From: Neotamlana nanhaiensis
Lineage (GTDB): Bacteria > Bacteroidota > Bacteroidia > Flavobacteriales > Flavobacteriaceae
DNA: 64,000 nucleotides
NCBI RefSeq assembly: GCF_000943555.1
Contig: NZ_JTDV01000005.1
Coordinates: 124,001-188,000 of the forward strand
Direction: 5' to 3'
Positions 24,508-33,677 of this stretch are shown piece after piece. Made by a program: the position numbers and the translations under genes. How positions within the stretch are numbered: the stretch's first letter is position 1; each line of letters starts with the position of its first letter. The notes beneath the pieces were generated by a model. The model searched no databases, was not told the origin of the DNA, and saw only the letters and a list, made by a program, of their open reading frames with translations.

Positions 24508-25965
24508 ATGATTACAAATCCTATATTTTCTTCCTATCAAAATAATACGGCATTATTTGATGAAATTTTTGATAAAAATCATAAAGTAAGGCCTACTTAT
24601 CAAAAAATTCTAGATTTATATAAGGATCATTCAATTCAAGATTTTGCTGCATTAAACGAAAAAGCTAAGGCTTCTTTTTTCAATCAAGGCATTACTTTTC
24701 AAGTATATAGCGACGAAAAAGCGCAAGAAAAAATATTCCCATTCGATTTATTCCCAAGAATAATTGAAGCCAAAGAGTGGGAAACTATCGAATCTGGGGT
24801 ATTACAACGGTGTAGAGCTCTAAATAAGTTTTTATGGGATATTTATCATAATCGTAATATTATTAGAGACGGTGTTGTGCCTATTGAGCTTATAAATTCT
24901 TCAGGGAATTACCTTAAAGATATGATGAATTTTACACCGCCAAATAAAATTTATAACCATATATCTGGAACCGATTTAATTAAACATTCCGATGGAAAAT
25001 ACTATGTTTTAGAAGATAATATTCGCTGCCCATCGGGTGTGAGTTATGTGGTTGGAAATAGAAATGCTTTAAAACGTGCATTATTTGGTGTTTTTAATCA
25101 TTATGAAATACATAACGTTACAGATTACTCTGAAAACTTACTAGAAATGCTCGAATCTGTAAAACCACAAAACGTAGATTCGCCTACTTGTGTTATTTTA
25201 ACACCTGGTGTTTACAATTCTGCGTATTACGAGCATCAATTTTTAGCAAAAACAAGTGGCATTGAACTTGTTGAAGGGCGTGATTTATTTGTAGAAAACG
25301 ATTTTGTTTACATGAAAACAATTTACGGCCCAAAGCGTGTTGATGTTATATACAGAAGAATTGATGATGATTTTATAGATCCTGATGTTTTTAATAAAGA
25401 TTCTGTTTTAGGTGTAAAAGGTTTATTTTCAGCCTATATAAATGGTAATGTAACTTTAGCAAATGCTCCAGGAACTGGTGTTGCAGACGATAAGGCCATA
25501 TATACATACATGCCTGAAATTATAAGGTATTACTTAAAAGAAGAACCTATTTTAAACAATGTACACACCTATCATTGTAGCAAGCCAGACGATTTAAAAT
25601 ATATTCTAGAAAATATTGATAAACTCGTAATAAAACCTGTTGATGAAGCTGGAGGCTATGGCATTTCTATAGGAAGTAAACTTACTAAAGACGAAATAGA
25701 AAAAGTAAAAATTGTAATTAAAGAAAACCCAAGAAAATATATAGCACAACCTATTATGTCGCTTTCTGTGCATGCCACTTATATTGAAGACTCCTCTTCT
25801 TTCGAGCAACGCCATGTAGATTTAAGAACATATACCTTGTTAGGGCAAGATCAAGAATTTGTGCTAAAAGGAGGCTTAACTAGAGTAGCGCTAAAAAAAG
25901 GAAATTTAATAGTGAATTCGTCTCAAGGTGGCGGATCTAAAGATACTTGGGTACTAAAAAAATAA
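24508..25965 (+). CDS. Circularly permuted type 2 ATP-grasp protein (DUF404/DUF407)
   Basis: A 485-residue protein of the circularly permuted ATP-grasp family. The conserved central portion VLEDNIRCPSGVSYVVGNR (about 167-185) and the late block KPVDEAGGYGISIG with PIMSLSVHATY are diagnostic. Comparative studies of ATP-grasp amidoligases found this family next to alpha-E and transglutaminase-like genes and predicted that it ligates amino acids or peptides; the product is unknown. It starts the three-gene operon, with a 10-bp gap to the alpha-E gene. The organisation is the same here. Confidence 0.9.
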   Translation: MITNPIFSSYQNNTALFDEIFDKNHKVRPTYQKILDLYKDHSIQDFAALNEKAKASFFNQGITFQVYSDEKAQEKIFPFDLFPRIIEAKEWETIESGVLQRCRALNKFLWDIYHNRNIIRDGVVPIELINSSGNYLKDMMNFTPPNKIYNHISGTDLIKHSDGKYYVLEDNIRCPSGVSYVVGNRNALKRALFGVFNHYEIHNVTDYSENLLEMLESVKPQNVDSPTCVILTPGVYNSAYYEHQFLAKTSGIELVEGRDLFVENDFVYMKTIYGPKRVDVIYRRIDDDFIDPDVFNKDSVLGVKGLFSAYINGNVTLANAPGTGVADDKAIYTYMPEIIRYYLKEEPILNNVHTYHCSKPDDLKYILENIDKLVIKPVDEAGGYGISIGSKLTKDEIEKVKIVIKENPRKYIAQPIMSLSVHATYIEDSSSFEQRHVDLRTYTLLGQDQEFVLKGGLTRVALKKGNLIVNSSQGGGSKDTWVLKK

Positions 25966-25975
25966 ACAAAATTAT

Positions 25976-26920
25976 ATGCTAGCAAGAGTTGCAAACGATT
26001 TGTTCTGGATGGGACGCTATATTGAACGTGCCGAACATACGGCACGATTTTTAAATGTTAACTATTTTTCTTCGCTCGATGCGCCCAATATTTTATCGCA
26101 GTCTAGACCATTTGTACTAAATTCTATTTACGGAATGGTAGACGATCGTGTTGAAGACGAAAGCACATTAGTTGAAGAAGAAGTACTTTACAATGTAGGC
26201 CTAAATCCAGATAAATTGTATTCCATTTTAAGCTGTATAAAAATAGCTCGACAAAATGCCAGTAACGCACGCGATTTAATTTCAACAGAGTTTTACGAAG
26301 CCATCAATAAATTCTATCATTTTGTAATGAATTATCCTAAGGATAGATTTGTTAAAAATGGACTTTACGACTTTACTACCAGCGTTACCGAAAACACGGC
26401 TATTTTACGTGGTAAAATACGAGGCACATTATTGCATAACGATATTTTTGCTTTAATCATGTTAGGTATTAATATAGAACGCGCTACACAAATAACTAGA
26501 ATTATTCAAACAAAATTATTTGATGCCAAAAAAGCTATAAGTAGCTATTCTAAACCTATTAGAAACAGTTACGAATGGACTACTTTACTTAAATGTGCAG
26601 AGTCTTATGATATGATGCGTAGTTTATATAGAAAATCTCCTGCACAGTTAAATACGCTAAACTTTTTAATATTAAATCCTAATTGCCCACGATCGGTAAT
26701 GAATAGTTTAAACCAAACTTACTTTCATATATGCAATATAGATGCAAGCAAAGTTAAAACCGTTAATTCTGCTGCATTTTTAATAGGTAAAATGCGCGCA
26801 GACTACGAGTTTAAAACTATTAATGAAATACAAAGTAACGTAGGTAAATTTATAGATGATACGCTAAAATGCTTAATGAATATAAGCTCTAAATTAGAAG
26901 AAGAATACTTTAACTACTAA
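25976..26920 (+). CDS. Alpha-E domain protein (DUF403)
   Basis: A 314-residue all-helical protein of the alpha-E family. It begins with MLARVANDLFWMGRYIERAEHTAR, the hallmark of the family, and has conserved helices containing ARDLIS and LRGKIRGTLLHND. Its biochemical function is unknown; it always travels with circularly permuted ATP-grasp proteins and is thought to act with them. It lies 10 bp after the ATP-grasp gene and 12 bp before the transglutaminase-like gene, so all three are very probably co-transcribed. Confidence 0.9.
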   Translation: MLARVANDLFWMGRYIERAEHTARFLNVNYFSSLDAPNILSQSRPFVLNSIYGMVDDRVEDESTLVEEEVLYNVGLNPDKLYSILSCIKIARQNASNARDLISTEFYEAINKFYHFVMNYPKDRFVKNGLYDFTTSVTENTAILRGKIRGTLLHNDIFALIMLGINIERATQITRIIQTKLFDAKKAISSYSKPIRNSYEWTTLLKCAESYDMMRSLYRKSPAQLNTLNFLILNPNCPRSVMNSLNQTYFHICNIDASKVKTVNSAAFLIGKMRADYEFKTINEIQSNVGKFIDDTLKCLMNISSKLEEEYFNY

Positions 26921-26932
26921 AACCAATTAGGT

Positions 26933-27703
26933 GTGAAAACAATTTACACCATAACATACGCTTATGCCAAAACTTTCAAGCAGCCCGTTTCTGGAGCTGC
27001 TTGGTCGTTTTTAGTAACACCTGAAAATAACAACACACAAAAATTAATTTCGAGTCATTTTAAAGTAATTATTAATAAAAATTTAATAGAAGACTTTAAT
27101 AATTCAAAACATAAAACAATAACTATAAAACCTAATAAAATGGTGAGTTATTTAAATTTTGAAGCTGAATTTAAAGTTGAAATAAAGAATAAATTATCAC
27201 ATAATTTTGAATTTACAACTAAACAAATAGCTTTAAATTACAAAACCATTTCATCGGAAGCTTTTAAGCAAAAATTCAAACTTTTTTTAAATTTAAATCC
27301 TGAAGAATCTTTAAATAATGAGACTTATAGCTTCAACCAAGACATATCTATTTTTAAAAATTTAGAAAGCTTAATGCACGCAACAAATCTCTCTAAAGCA
27401 TTAAAATCTTCAGAAGAAAAACTCAAACAATTCTGTTATCTATCAAAATTAAACCATATCCCAACACGGTTTGTTTCTGGCTATTTTCATCAAAACAACT
27501 CTTTTAAAATTCATTTTTGGGCAACCTGTTACTTACCTAGTTTTGGTTGGATTGGTTTCGATGTTATTAACAAATCAGGTATTAACAGCAATTATATTAA
27601 AATTTCTCATGGCGCAACTTTTAACGATTGTCTTCCTGTAAAAACATTAATTTCTTCAAATAATTATCATTCTAAAAGTCATCAAAATTCCCAACAACAA
27701 TAA
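26933..27703 (+). CDS. Transglutaminase-like protein with the catalytic Cys replaced
   Basis: A 256-residue protein starting with GTG, 12 bp after the alpha-E stop. It aligns with the bacterial transglutaminase-like proteins of this operon type: an N-terminal beta domain opening with a YTITYAYAKTFKQPV-type strand, then a papain-like core. In the core HIPTRFVSGYFH matches GIPARYVSGY, HFWATCYLPSFGW matches the catalytic HAW region, and GFDVIN matches GFDPTN, so His and Asp are kept. Counting back 15 residues from the position equivalent to the Gly of GIP, the residue where the family has the nucleophilic Cys of GVCQDFAH is Ser. It may be a non-peptidase binding subunit. It is shorter than active relatives, which are usually near 270-300 residues. 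Confidence 0.75.
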   Translation: MKTIYTITYAYAKTFKQPVSGAAWSFLVTPENNNTQKLISSHFKVIINKNLIEDFNNSKHKTITIKPNKMVSYLNFEAEFKVEIKNKLSHNFEFTTKQIALNYKTISSEAFKQKFKLFLNLNPEESLNNETYSFNQDISIFKNLESLMHATNLSKALKSSEEKLKQFCYLSKLNHIPTRFVSGYFHQNNSFKIHFWATCYLPSFGWIGFDVINKSGINSNYIKISHGATFNDCLPVKTLISSNNYHSKSHQNSQQQ

Positions 27704-27759
27704 AAGGTAAATCATAGCTTTTTTTATAAAAAGTATAGTATTTTTATAGCAAATTTTAA

Positions 27760-28876
27760 ATGATTATGATTACACTCGATCAAGTAAAAGATCTAAACAC
27801 CCGCCTTGACAAACTAAGGCACTATCTTTGACATAGAAGCTAAACTTATAGAAATACAAAACGAAGAAGAACAAACCTTCGACCCCAATTTTTGGAACGA
27901 CTCTAAACAAGCCGAATTGGTAATGAAATCGCTTCGTGAAAAGAAAAGTTGGGTTAAAGACTACGACACTTCAAAAACTTTAGCTGAAGACTTAGAAGTA
28001 ATTTACGAGTTTTATAAAGAAGACGAAGCCACTGCCGAAGATGTTGAAAGTCGCTACCAAAAAGCACTTGAAGCCATAGAAAAACTGGAGTTTAAAAACA
28101 TGCTTTCCGACGAGGGCGATAGCCTAAGTGCCGTATTGCAAATTACAGCTGGAGCTGGTGGCACCGAAAGTTGCGACTGGGCAAGCATGCTTATGCGCAT
28201 GTATTTAATGTATGCCGAAAAAAGCGGATTTAAAGTAAAAGAACTTAACTTCCAGGAAGGCGATGTTGCTGGTATAAAAACTGTTACTCTAGAAATTGAA
28301 GGCGATTTTGCTTTTGGTTGGCTTAAAGGTGAAAATGGCGTGCATCGATTGGTACGCATCTCCCCTTTTGATAGCAATGCCAAACGCCATACAAGTTTTG
28401 CTTCGGTGTATGTTTACCCGCTAGTTGATGACACTATTGAAATTGAAATAAACCCCGCCGATATTGAAATTACAACAGCACGATCTAGTGGAGCTGGTGG
28501 ACAAAATGTAAACAAAGTTGAAACCAAAGTACAGCTTACGCATAAACCAACAGGTATTCAAATTTCATGTTCCGAAACCCGATCTCAACACGATAACCGC
28601 GCCAGAGCTATGCAAATGCTTAAATCGCAGTTATATGAAATAGAACTACAAAAGCAATTAGCCCAACGTGAAGATATTGAAGCTGGTAAAATGAAAATTG
28701 AATGGGGAAGCCAAATTCGAAATTATGTAATGCACCCTTATAAATTGGTAAAAGATGTGCGTACTAGTTACGAAACCGGAAATGTTGATGCCGTAATGGA
28801 TGGTAATATTGATGCCTTTTTAAAATCGTATTTAATGTTAATGGGGCAAAAAACCGAAGACAACAATCAATTATGA
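27760..28876 (+). CDS. prfB: Peptide chain release factor 2, with programmed +1 frameshift
   Basis: The gene is read in two frames. An ATG at 27760 (or 27766) opens a 23-codon frame that meets TGA at 27829-27831 within the slippery stretch CTTTGAC (27826-27832), preceded by AGG seven bases upstream. After a +1 slip at 27829 translation continues at GAC 27830 to the stop at 28876, giving about 371 residues (369 from 27766), as usual for RF2. The stop-recognition tripeptide SPF (about residues 201-203) and the catalytic GGQ (about 246-248, in [15 protein letters not shown]) are present. This is the known autoregulation by RF2 abundance. The last four bases overlap the next start. Confidence 0.95.
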
Positions 28877-29493
28877 AACAAATAAATACTATAATATTCG
28901 ATCTTGGAGGCGTTTTAATTGGCTGGAGCCCCGAACACGTTTTTACTAAAGTTTTTAATGGCGATGCCGAAAAAGCCAAGTGGTTTATTCAAAATATTTG
29001 CACACTCGATTGGAACGAAGCTCAAGATGCCGGACGAACCATTGAAGAAGCCAATAAAGTTTTAACGGCCAAATATCCTGAGTACAAAACTGAAATTTTA
29101 CAGTATTACGGGCGTTGGGAAGAAATGCTTCTTGGGCCAATTGAAGGTACAGTAAAAATCTTAGAATATTTTGTAAAAAACGAAAATTACAAAGTAGTTG
29201 CTTTAACCAATTGGAGTTCCGAATTATTCCCTATTGCTTTACAACGTTATGAATTTTTACAATGGTTTGAAGGCATTGTGGTTTCTGGTGATGAAAAAAC
29301 ACGTAAACCGTTTGATGATATTTACAATATTTGTTTAGAGCGTTACAACATTACAGCAGAAAATGCCATTTTTATTGACGACAACCATAGAAATATAAAT
29401 GCTGCGAATAATTTAGGTATTAATGGGATTCATTTTGAATCGCCCGAAAAATTAATTGAGCAACTAAAACCGTTTAACATAAACATAATATGA
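28873..29493 (+). CDS. HAD-family phosphatase
   Basis: A 206-residue HAD-superfamily hydrolase with the motif [13 protein letters not shown] (nucleophile D10; the DxG form of YihX-like, subfamily IA variant 3), motif II LTNWSS, motif III lysine in EKTRKPFDD, and motif [11 protein letters not shown]. Such enzymes dephosphorylate small sugar phosphates such as glucose 1-phosphate; the substrate here is not known. The ATG overlaps the prfB stop by four bases and its stop overlaps the ArsC-like start by four bases, forming a translationally coupled set with prfB. Confidence 0.9.
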   Translation: MKQINTIIFDLGGVLIGWSPEHVFTKVFNGDAEKAKWFIQNICTLDWNEAQDAGRTIEEANKVLTAKYPEYKTEILQYYGRWEEMLLGPIEGTVKILEYFVKNENYKVVALTNWSSELFPIALQRYEFLQWFEGIVVSGDEKTRKPFDDIYNICLERYNITAENAIFIDDNHRNINAANNLGINGIHFESPEKLIEQLKPFNINII

Positions 29494-29831
29494 TAACCAT
29501 TTACCACAATAATCGCTGCAGAAAATCGCGTGAAGGTTTAGAAATACTTGAAAAATCGGGGAAAGAATTTAAAATTGTTAAATATCTTGAAAACACCCCA
29601 ACTGAAGAAGAACTACTTGAAATTATTCAGCTTTTAAATATTACACCAATTGATTTAGTTAGAAAAAATGAAGCCATTTGGAAAGATAATTTTAAAGGTA
29701 AAACGTTATCAAATTCCCAAATAATTTCAGCTTTGGTTCAAAATCCTAAACTCATTGAACGGCCAATAGTTATTAACAACAAAAAAGCAGTAGTTGGCAG
29801 ACCGCCCGAGCTTATAAAAGACATCATTTAA
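29490..29831 (+). CDS. ArsC/Spx-family thioredoxin-fold protein (arsenate reductase-like)
   Basis: A 113-residue thioredoxin-fold protein. The active-site motif NNRCRKSREGLEIL (C11) and the later KTLSNSQIISALVQNPKLIERPIVI are typical of the glutaredoxin-coupled arsenate reductase family. The usual third arginine segment is present as IERPIV. Arsenate reduction is the usual annotation, but without ars neighbours it may be a Spx-like or general disulfide protein. The start overlaps the HAD gene. Confidence 0.88.
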   Translation: MITIYHNNRCRKSREGLEILEKSGKEFKIVKYLENTPTEEELLEIIQLLNITPIDLVRKNEAIWKDNFKGKTLSNSQIISALVQNPKLIERPIVINNKKAVVGRPPELIKDII

Positions 29832-29885
29832 CGTAATAAAATTTCTATTAACACAATTTTAACCAATAAAGGCTAAACCAAACTA

Positions 29886-29893
29886 TATTTTTG
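29886..29893 (+). promoter_or_regulatory. Predicted -7 box of the TonB-family receptor gene
   Basis: TATTTTTG matches TAnnTTTG, 36 bp before the ATG at 29929. No TTG is clearly placed for -33. Confidence 0.45.
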
Positions 29894-29928
29894 CGGTCTA
29901 AACATCAAATCAACTCAAAAATATTTTA

Positions 29929-32445
29929 ATGAATAAATCAAACCTTTCATTAGCCTTTTTATTGCTATTTTCAATATTAGTTTACGCCCAACCTGCATCG
30001 CAACCAGCTGTTTTGGTTTCAGGAAAAGTTATAGATAGCGAAACGCAAGACCCTTTAGAATACGCCACAATTTCATTTTTTAGTAAAACTGAAAATAAAA
30101 TAGTTGAAGGCGGTATTACCGATACTAATGGTAACTTTAATATCTCTGTAAGTAAGGGAGTTTACAACATTTCAATTGAATATATCTCGTATAAAACCAT
30201 TACGTATAATGATCGTAAAATTGATGGCAACGAAAATTTAGGAACCATTGCGTTAGCAATAGATATGGCTACCCTAGACGCCGTACAAGTTATTGCCGAA
30301 AAAACTACAGTTGAAATTAAACTCGACAAAAAAGTTTACAACATAGGTAAAGACTTAACAACTGCTGGCGGTACGGTAAGCGATGCTTTAAACAATGTAC
30401 CATCGGTTTCGGTTGATGTTGAAGGCGCTATTAGCTTACGTGGAAACGAAAATGTTAGAATTTTAATTAACGGAAAACCATCGGCTATGGCTGGTTTTGG
30501 CGACACCAATGTGTTAAGTCAGTTACCTGCCGAGGCCATTGAACGTGTTGAAGTTATTACATCTCCATCGGCACGCTATGATGCCGAAGGAACTGCCGGA
30601 ATATTAAATATTATTTTACGCCAACAAGAAACATTAGGTTTTAACGGCTCTATAAATGCAACGGTTGGAAATCCCGATAACTTAGGGCTCTCGACAAATT
30701 TAAACTACCGCACCGAAAAATTTAATCTCTTTTCAAATTTAGGATTTCGTTATTTTAACTCTCCAAGAAACAGCTTTAGTGACACGAAGTATTTTGATAC
30801 TGAACCTGATGAAGTTAATAGAGTGCGCGAAGATGCCGAAGTAGAACGTTTAAACAGAAATTATAACGCTAGTTTGGGTATGGAGTATTTCCTTTCGGAA
30901 AAAACCTCGTTAACAGGAACCGTTTTTTATCGTTACGGACAAGACAGAGATTCTGGTTTAAATATTAGTGATCGCTACATTGATGCCGATCATGTAGAGC
31001 AAACCCAGCGTATTGAAAAACAAAATGAAGATGGTGGAAACTTTCAATTTGCATTAAATTATATTACAAAATTCGATGATAATGGTCATGAACTTACTGC
31101 CGACATTCAAATAGAAACAGGAAGTGAAGAACAGTTTACCTACTATAATGAAGATTATAATTTTACCAATCAAGTTGATCCCGACCCTTTTCAAATTGAA
31201 AACATTACGCAAAATGATGATGAAAACGAATCATTATTCCAAATAGATTATGTGCTTCCTATTGGTGAGAATGCAAGGTTTGAAGCTGGATATAGAGGAA
31301 ATTTTGAAAATTCTATTACCGATTATTTATTAGAGCAAGAAAACCTTGATAATGGAAATTTAGAAGTAAATGATGCCTTATCAAATATTTTTGATTATAC
31401 CGAAAATGTTAATGCATTATATTCTCAATATGGTACTAAATTTGGCCAATTTTCATTTTTATTAGGACTTCGCTTAGAAAACACTCAATTAAAAGGAAAC
31501 ATAGAATCGAGATTAACTCCTGAAGAATTAGAGGAATTTTATGGTTTCCCAATTGATACCGATTTCGATAATAATTACTTCGGTATATTCCCTACTGTAA
31601 ACGTAATTTACAATTTATCGGGTGATGATGAAGATTCTGAAGAAAGTATTACTTTTGGTTACAATCGTAGAATAAATCGTCCTAGAGGTTGGTTTATTAA
31701 TCCGTTTCCATCGCGTTCAAGTCGTACAAATGTATTTCAAGGAAACCCTAATTTACAACCTGCTTTTGCCAGCGCTTTCGATTTGGGTTATTTAAAACGT
31801 TGGGACGAACTTACGTTAACAACATCTGTTTATTATCAACATGAAACCGATTCTTTTGAGCGAATTCAAGAAAATACTGGCGGACAAACATCGGATGGTA
31901 TCGATATTATTAGAACCGTTCCTGTAAACTTATCTACAAACGAGCGTACTGGTGCAGAACTAGGCGTACTTTATAATCCAGTAAAATGGTTACGCTTAAA
32001 TTCTAGTTTTAACTTTTTTCAATTTAACACTAATGGAGAATTTAATGGTGTTGACTATAGTGCTAAAAACACCAGTTGGTTTGCTCGTTTAAGTAGTAAA
32101 GTAACCTTACCATCGAAAATCGATTGGCAAACAAATACTTTTTATAGAGGAGCAAGACAGAACGCTCAAGGTGAAGACAATGGCATTTTTTCGTTAGATT
32201 TAGCTTTTAGTAAAGAATTGTTTAATAATAATGCAACCATTTCGTTAAATGTTAGAGACTTACTTAACTCGCGAAAACGTAAATCGACAACATTTACAGA
32301 TAGTTACGAAACCTATGGCGAATTTCAATGGAGACAACGCCAAATTAACCTGTCTTTACGTTACAGATTTAATCAGCATCACAAAAAACAAAACGAACGC
32401 GAAAATCAAGGTGGTGGTGACGACGATTTTGAGTTTGAAGGCTAA
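29929..32445 (+). CDS. TonB-dependent receptor / outer-membrane beta-barrel family protein
   Basis: An 838-residue outer-membrane protein. A signal peptide (residues 1-21, ending VYAQ) is followed by a CarboxypepD_reg-like domain (about 30-115: VSGKVIDSETQDPLEYATIS), a plug domain with RGNENVRILINGKPS and LPAEAIERVEVITSPSARYD (about 120-225), and a C-terminal barrel of the OMP_b-brl_3 type. Unlike SusC this group lacks a paired SusD gene here. The ligand is unknown. The barrel ends with the basic-acidic tail NERENQGGGDDDFEFEG rather than a terminal aromatic strand; that tail is unusual but frequent in this subfamily. A terminator follows at 32469-32508. Confidence 0.9.
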   Translation: MNKSNLSLAFLLLFSILVYAQPASQPAVLVSGKVIDSETQDPLEYATISFFSKTENKIVEGGITDTNGNFNISVSKGVYNISIEYISYKTITYNDRKIDGNENLGTIALAIDMATLDAVQVIAEKTTVEIKLDKKVYNIGKDLTTAGGTVSDALNNVPSVSVDVEGAISLRGNENVRILINGKPSAMAGFGDTNVLSQLPAEAIERVEVITSPSARYDAEGTAGILNIILRQQETLGFNGSINATVGNPDNLGLSTNLNYRTEKFNLFSNLGFRYFNSPRNSFSDTKYFDTEPDEVNRVREDAEVERLNRNYNASLGMEYFLSEKTSLTGTVFYRYGQDRDSGLNISDRYIDADHVEQTQRIEKQNEDGGNFQFALNYITKFDDNGHELTADIQIETGSEEQFTYYNEDYNFTNQVDPDPFQIENITQNDDENESLFQIDYVLPIGENARFEAGYRGNFENSITDYLLEQENLDNGNLEVNDALSNIFDYTENVNALYSQYGTKFGQFSFLLGLRLENTQLKGNIESRLTPEELEEFYGFPIDTDFDNNYFGIFPTVNVIYNLSGDDEDSEESITFGYNRRINRPRGWFINPFPSRSSRTNVFQGNPNLQPAFASAFDLGYLKRWDELTLTTSVYYQHETDSFERIQENTGGQTSDGIDIIRTVPVNLSTNERTGAELGVLYNPVKWLRLNSSFNFFQFNTNGEFNGVDYSAKNTSWFARLSSKVTLPSKIDWQTNTFYRGARQNAQGEDNGIFSLDLAFSKELFNNNATISLNVRDLLNSRKRKSTTFTDSYETYGEFQWRQRQINLSLRYRFNQHHKKQNERENQGGGDDDFEFEG

Positions 32446-32468
32446 TACACTTGTTTAATAAAAATTTA

Positions 32469-32508
32469 AAGCTGTTTAAAGTTTAACCTCTTTAAGCAGC
32501 TTTTTTTA
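32469..32508 (+). terminator. Rho-independent terminator of the TonB receptor gene
   Basis: AAGCTGTTTAAAG and CTTTAAGCAGCTT form an imperfect 13-bp stem followed by a T-run, 24 bp after the stop. Confidence 0.85.
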
Positions 32509-32539
32509 TTTTTAAATTATCAAATTAAAAATAAAACAC

Positions 32540-32582
32540 AAAAAAAAGGGAAGCTATATTATAGTTTCCCTTTTTTTTGTTT
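32540..32582. terminator. Bidirectional hairpin with A and T runs on both sides
   Basis: GGGAAGCTA and TAGTTTCCC pair (one G-U) between an eight-base A-run and an eight-base T-run. It would end the small gene at 32598 on the minus strand and back up the receptor terminator. Confidence 0.75.
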
Positions 32583-32597
32583 TTAAATTAAGCTTGA

Positions 32598-32774
32598 TTA
32601 GCTGGCGTTACGCTTTGCTTTTTTCTCTTCTTTAATTTCTTTTAATCTTTCAATTAAAGCACCTCCAATCCAGTAAGGAATAACGAAGGTTAATAAAAAT
32701 ATCATTAACCAAAACCCAATGGTTAAAATGGTTAAAAATGCTAAAAAGCCTAAATACTGGTCAAAATCAAACAT
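32598..32774 (-). CDS. Small membrane protein (58 aa)
   Basis: A short open reading frame, ATG at 32774, that ends just before a strong terminator. The product begins MFDFDQYLGFLAFLTILTIG, has two close hydrophobic segments (about residues 8-21 and 23-37), a WIGGALIERLKEIKEEKK amphipathic stretch, and a basic C-terminus. This pattern and the terminator at 32540-32582 argue for a real gene. I recognise no family. It would be an inner-membrane protein with a cytoplasmic tail. Confidence 0.6.
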   Translation of the reverse strand: MFDFDQYLGFLAFLTILTIGFWLMIFLLTFVIPYWIGGALIERLKEIKEEKKAKRNAS

Positions 32775-32871
32775 AATTTATATGTGTCTTCTATTAATAA
32801 CTGTTCGCAAAGATAATGTAAAGAGACTTTTTAAACAATATCAAATTAAAAATTATTAACAGAGTTTTTAA

Positions 32872-33513
32872 CTAATTTAAATTAGGTTGTGGTGTTAATC
32901 TTAAATAAGGTTTCACCTCTTCTACACCTTTTGTAAAAATGTTTTTAGCATCAGCTGTGGAAATTGCTGGACTAACAACTACATGTTCTCCGTTTTTCCA
33001 ATTAGCTGGTGTTGCTACTTTATGATATGCTGTAAGTTGTAACGAATCGATAACACGTAACAACTCATCAAAATTTCTTCCGGTTGATGCTGGATACGTA
33101 ATTATTAGCTTCACTTTTTTATCATCACCTATAACAAAAACCGAACGTACTGTAAGCTTACTATCTGCATTTGGGTGAATCATGTCATATAATTCTGAAA
33201 CTTTACGATCTTCATCTGCAATAATTGGGAAATTTACTGTAGTATTTTGAGTTTCGTTTATATCGTTAATCCATCCTTTATGAGATTCTAACCCATCAAC
33301 ACTTAAAGCGACTACCTTAACGTTACGTTTTTCAAATTCACTTTTATATTTTGCCACCGTACCTAATTCTGTTGTACAAACTGGTGTGTAATCAGCTGGA
33401 TGCGAAAATAAAATCCCCCAGCTATCACCCAACCAATCGTGAAAATTTATAGTTCCTTCGGTGGAATTTGCGTTGAAATTTGGAGCTTCATCTCCTAATC
33501 TTATTGTTGCCAT
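32872..33513 (-). CDS. 1-Cys peroxiredoxin (Prx6-type)
   Basis: A 213-residue peroxiredoxin with the peroxidatic cysteine C46 in HPADYTPVCTTELG. It has no other cysteine, so it is a 1-Cys enzyme and needs an external thiol reductant. The C-terminal extension of the Prx6 group is present (ATPANWKNGEHVVVSPAIS, about 165-185). It reduces hydrogen peroxide or alkyl hydroperoxides in the cytoplasm. The gene stands alone between a small membrane-protein gene and the divergent fumarase gene. Confidence 0.95.
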   Translation of the reverse strand: MATIRLGDEAPNFNANSTEGTINFHDWLGDSWGILFSHPADYTPVCTTELGTVAKYKSEFEKRNVKVVALSVDGLESHKGWINDINETQNTTVNFPIIADEDRKVSELYDMIHPNADSKLTVRSVFVIGDDKKVKLIITYPASTGRNFDELLRVIDSLQLTAYHKVATPANWKNGEHVVVSPAISTADAKNIFTKGVEEVKPYLRLTPQPNLN

Positions 33514-33642
33514 AATATATATTTATCTTAGTTATTTTTACCCCTACTAAATTAATAGATTTAATAGGTTTTAAAAAATATTTATTGTTATTTATCTGTT
33601 AAAAAAGTCAACAAAATAATAGATAGAAAAAAGAGTAAACAG

Positions 33643-33650
33643 TAACTTTG
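33643..33650 (+). promoter_or_regulatory. Predicted -7 box of fumC
   Basis: TAACTTTG matches TAnnTTTG and lies 28 bp before the fumC ATG. No clear -33 TTG is seen. Confidence 0.45.
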
Positions 33651-33677
33651 TTGTATTACAATTAAAATGCATTAAAC

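Noticed and set aside
26933-27703. Assigning a protease activity to the transglutaminase-like protein
   Set aside because: The nucleophile position appears to be Ser; catalysis should not be claimed without a structure-based alignment.
29490-29831. Arsenic-resistance operon
   Set aside because: No ArsR, ArsB or Acr3 gene is nearby; the gene is coupled to prfB and a HAD phosphatase, so ArsC-like is only a family call.
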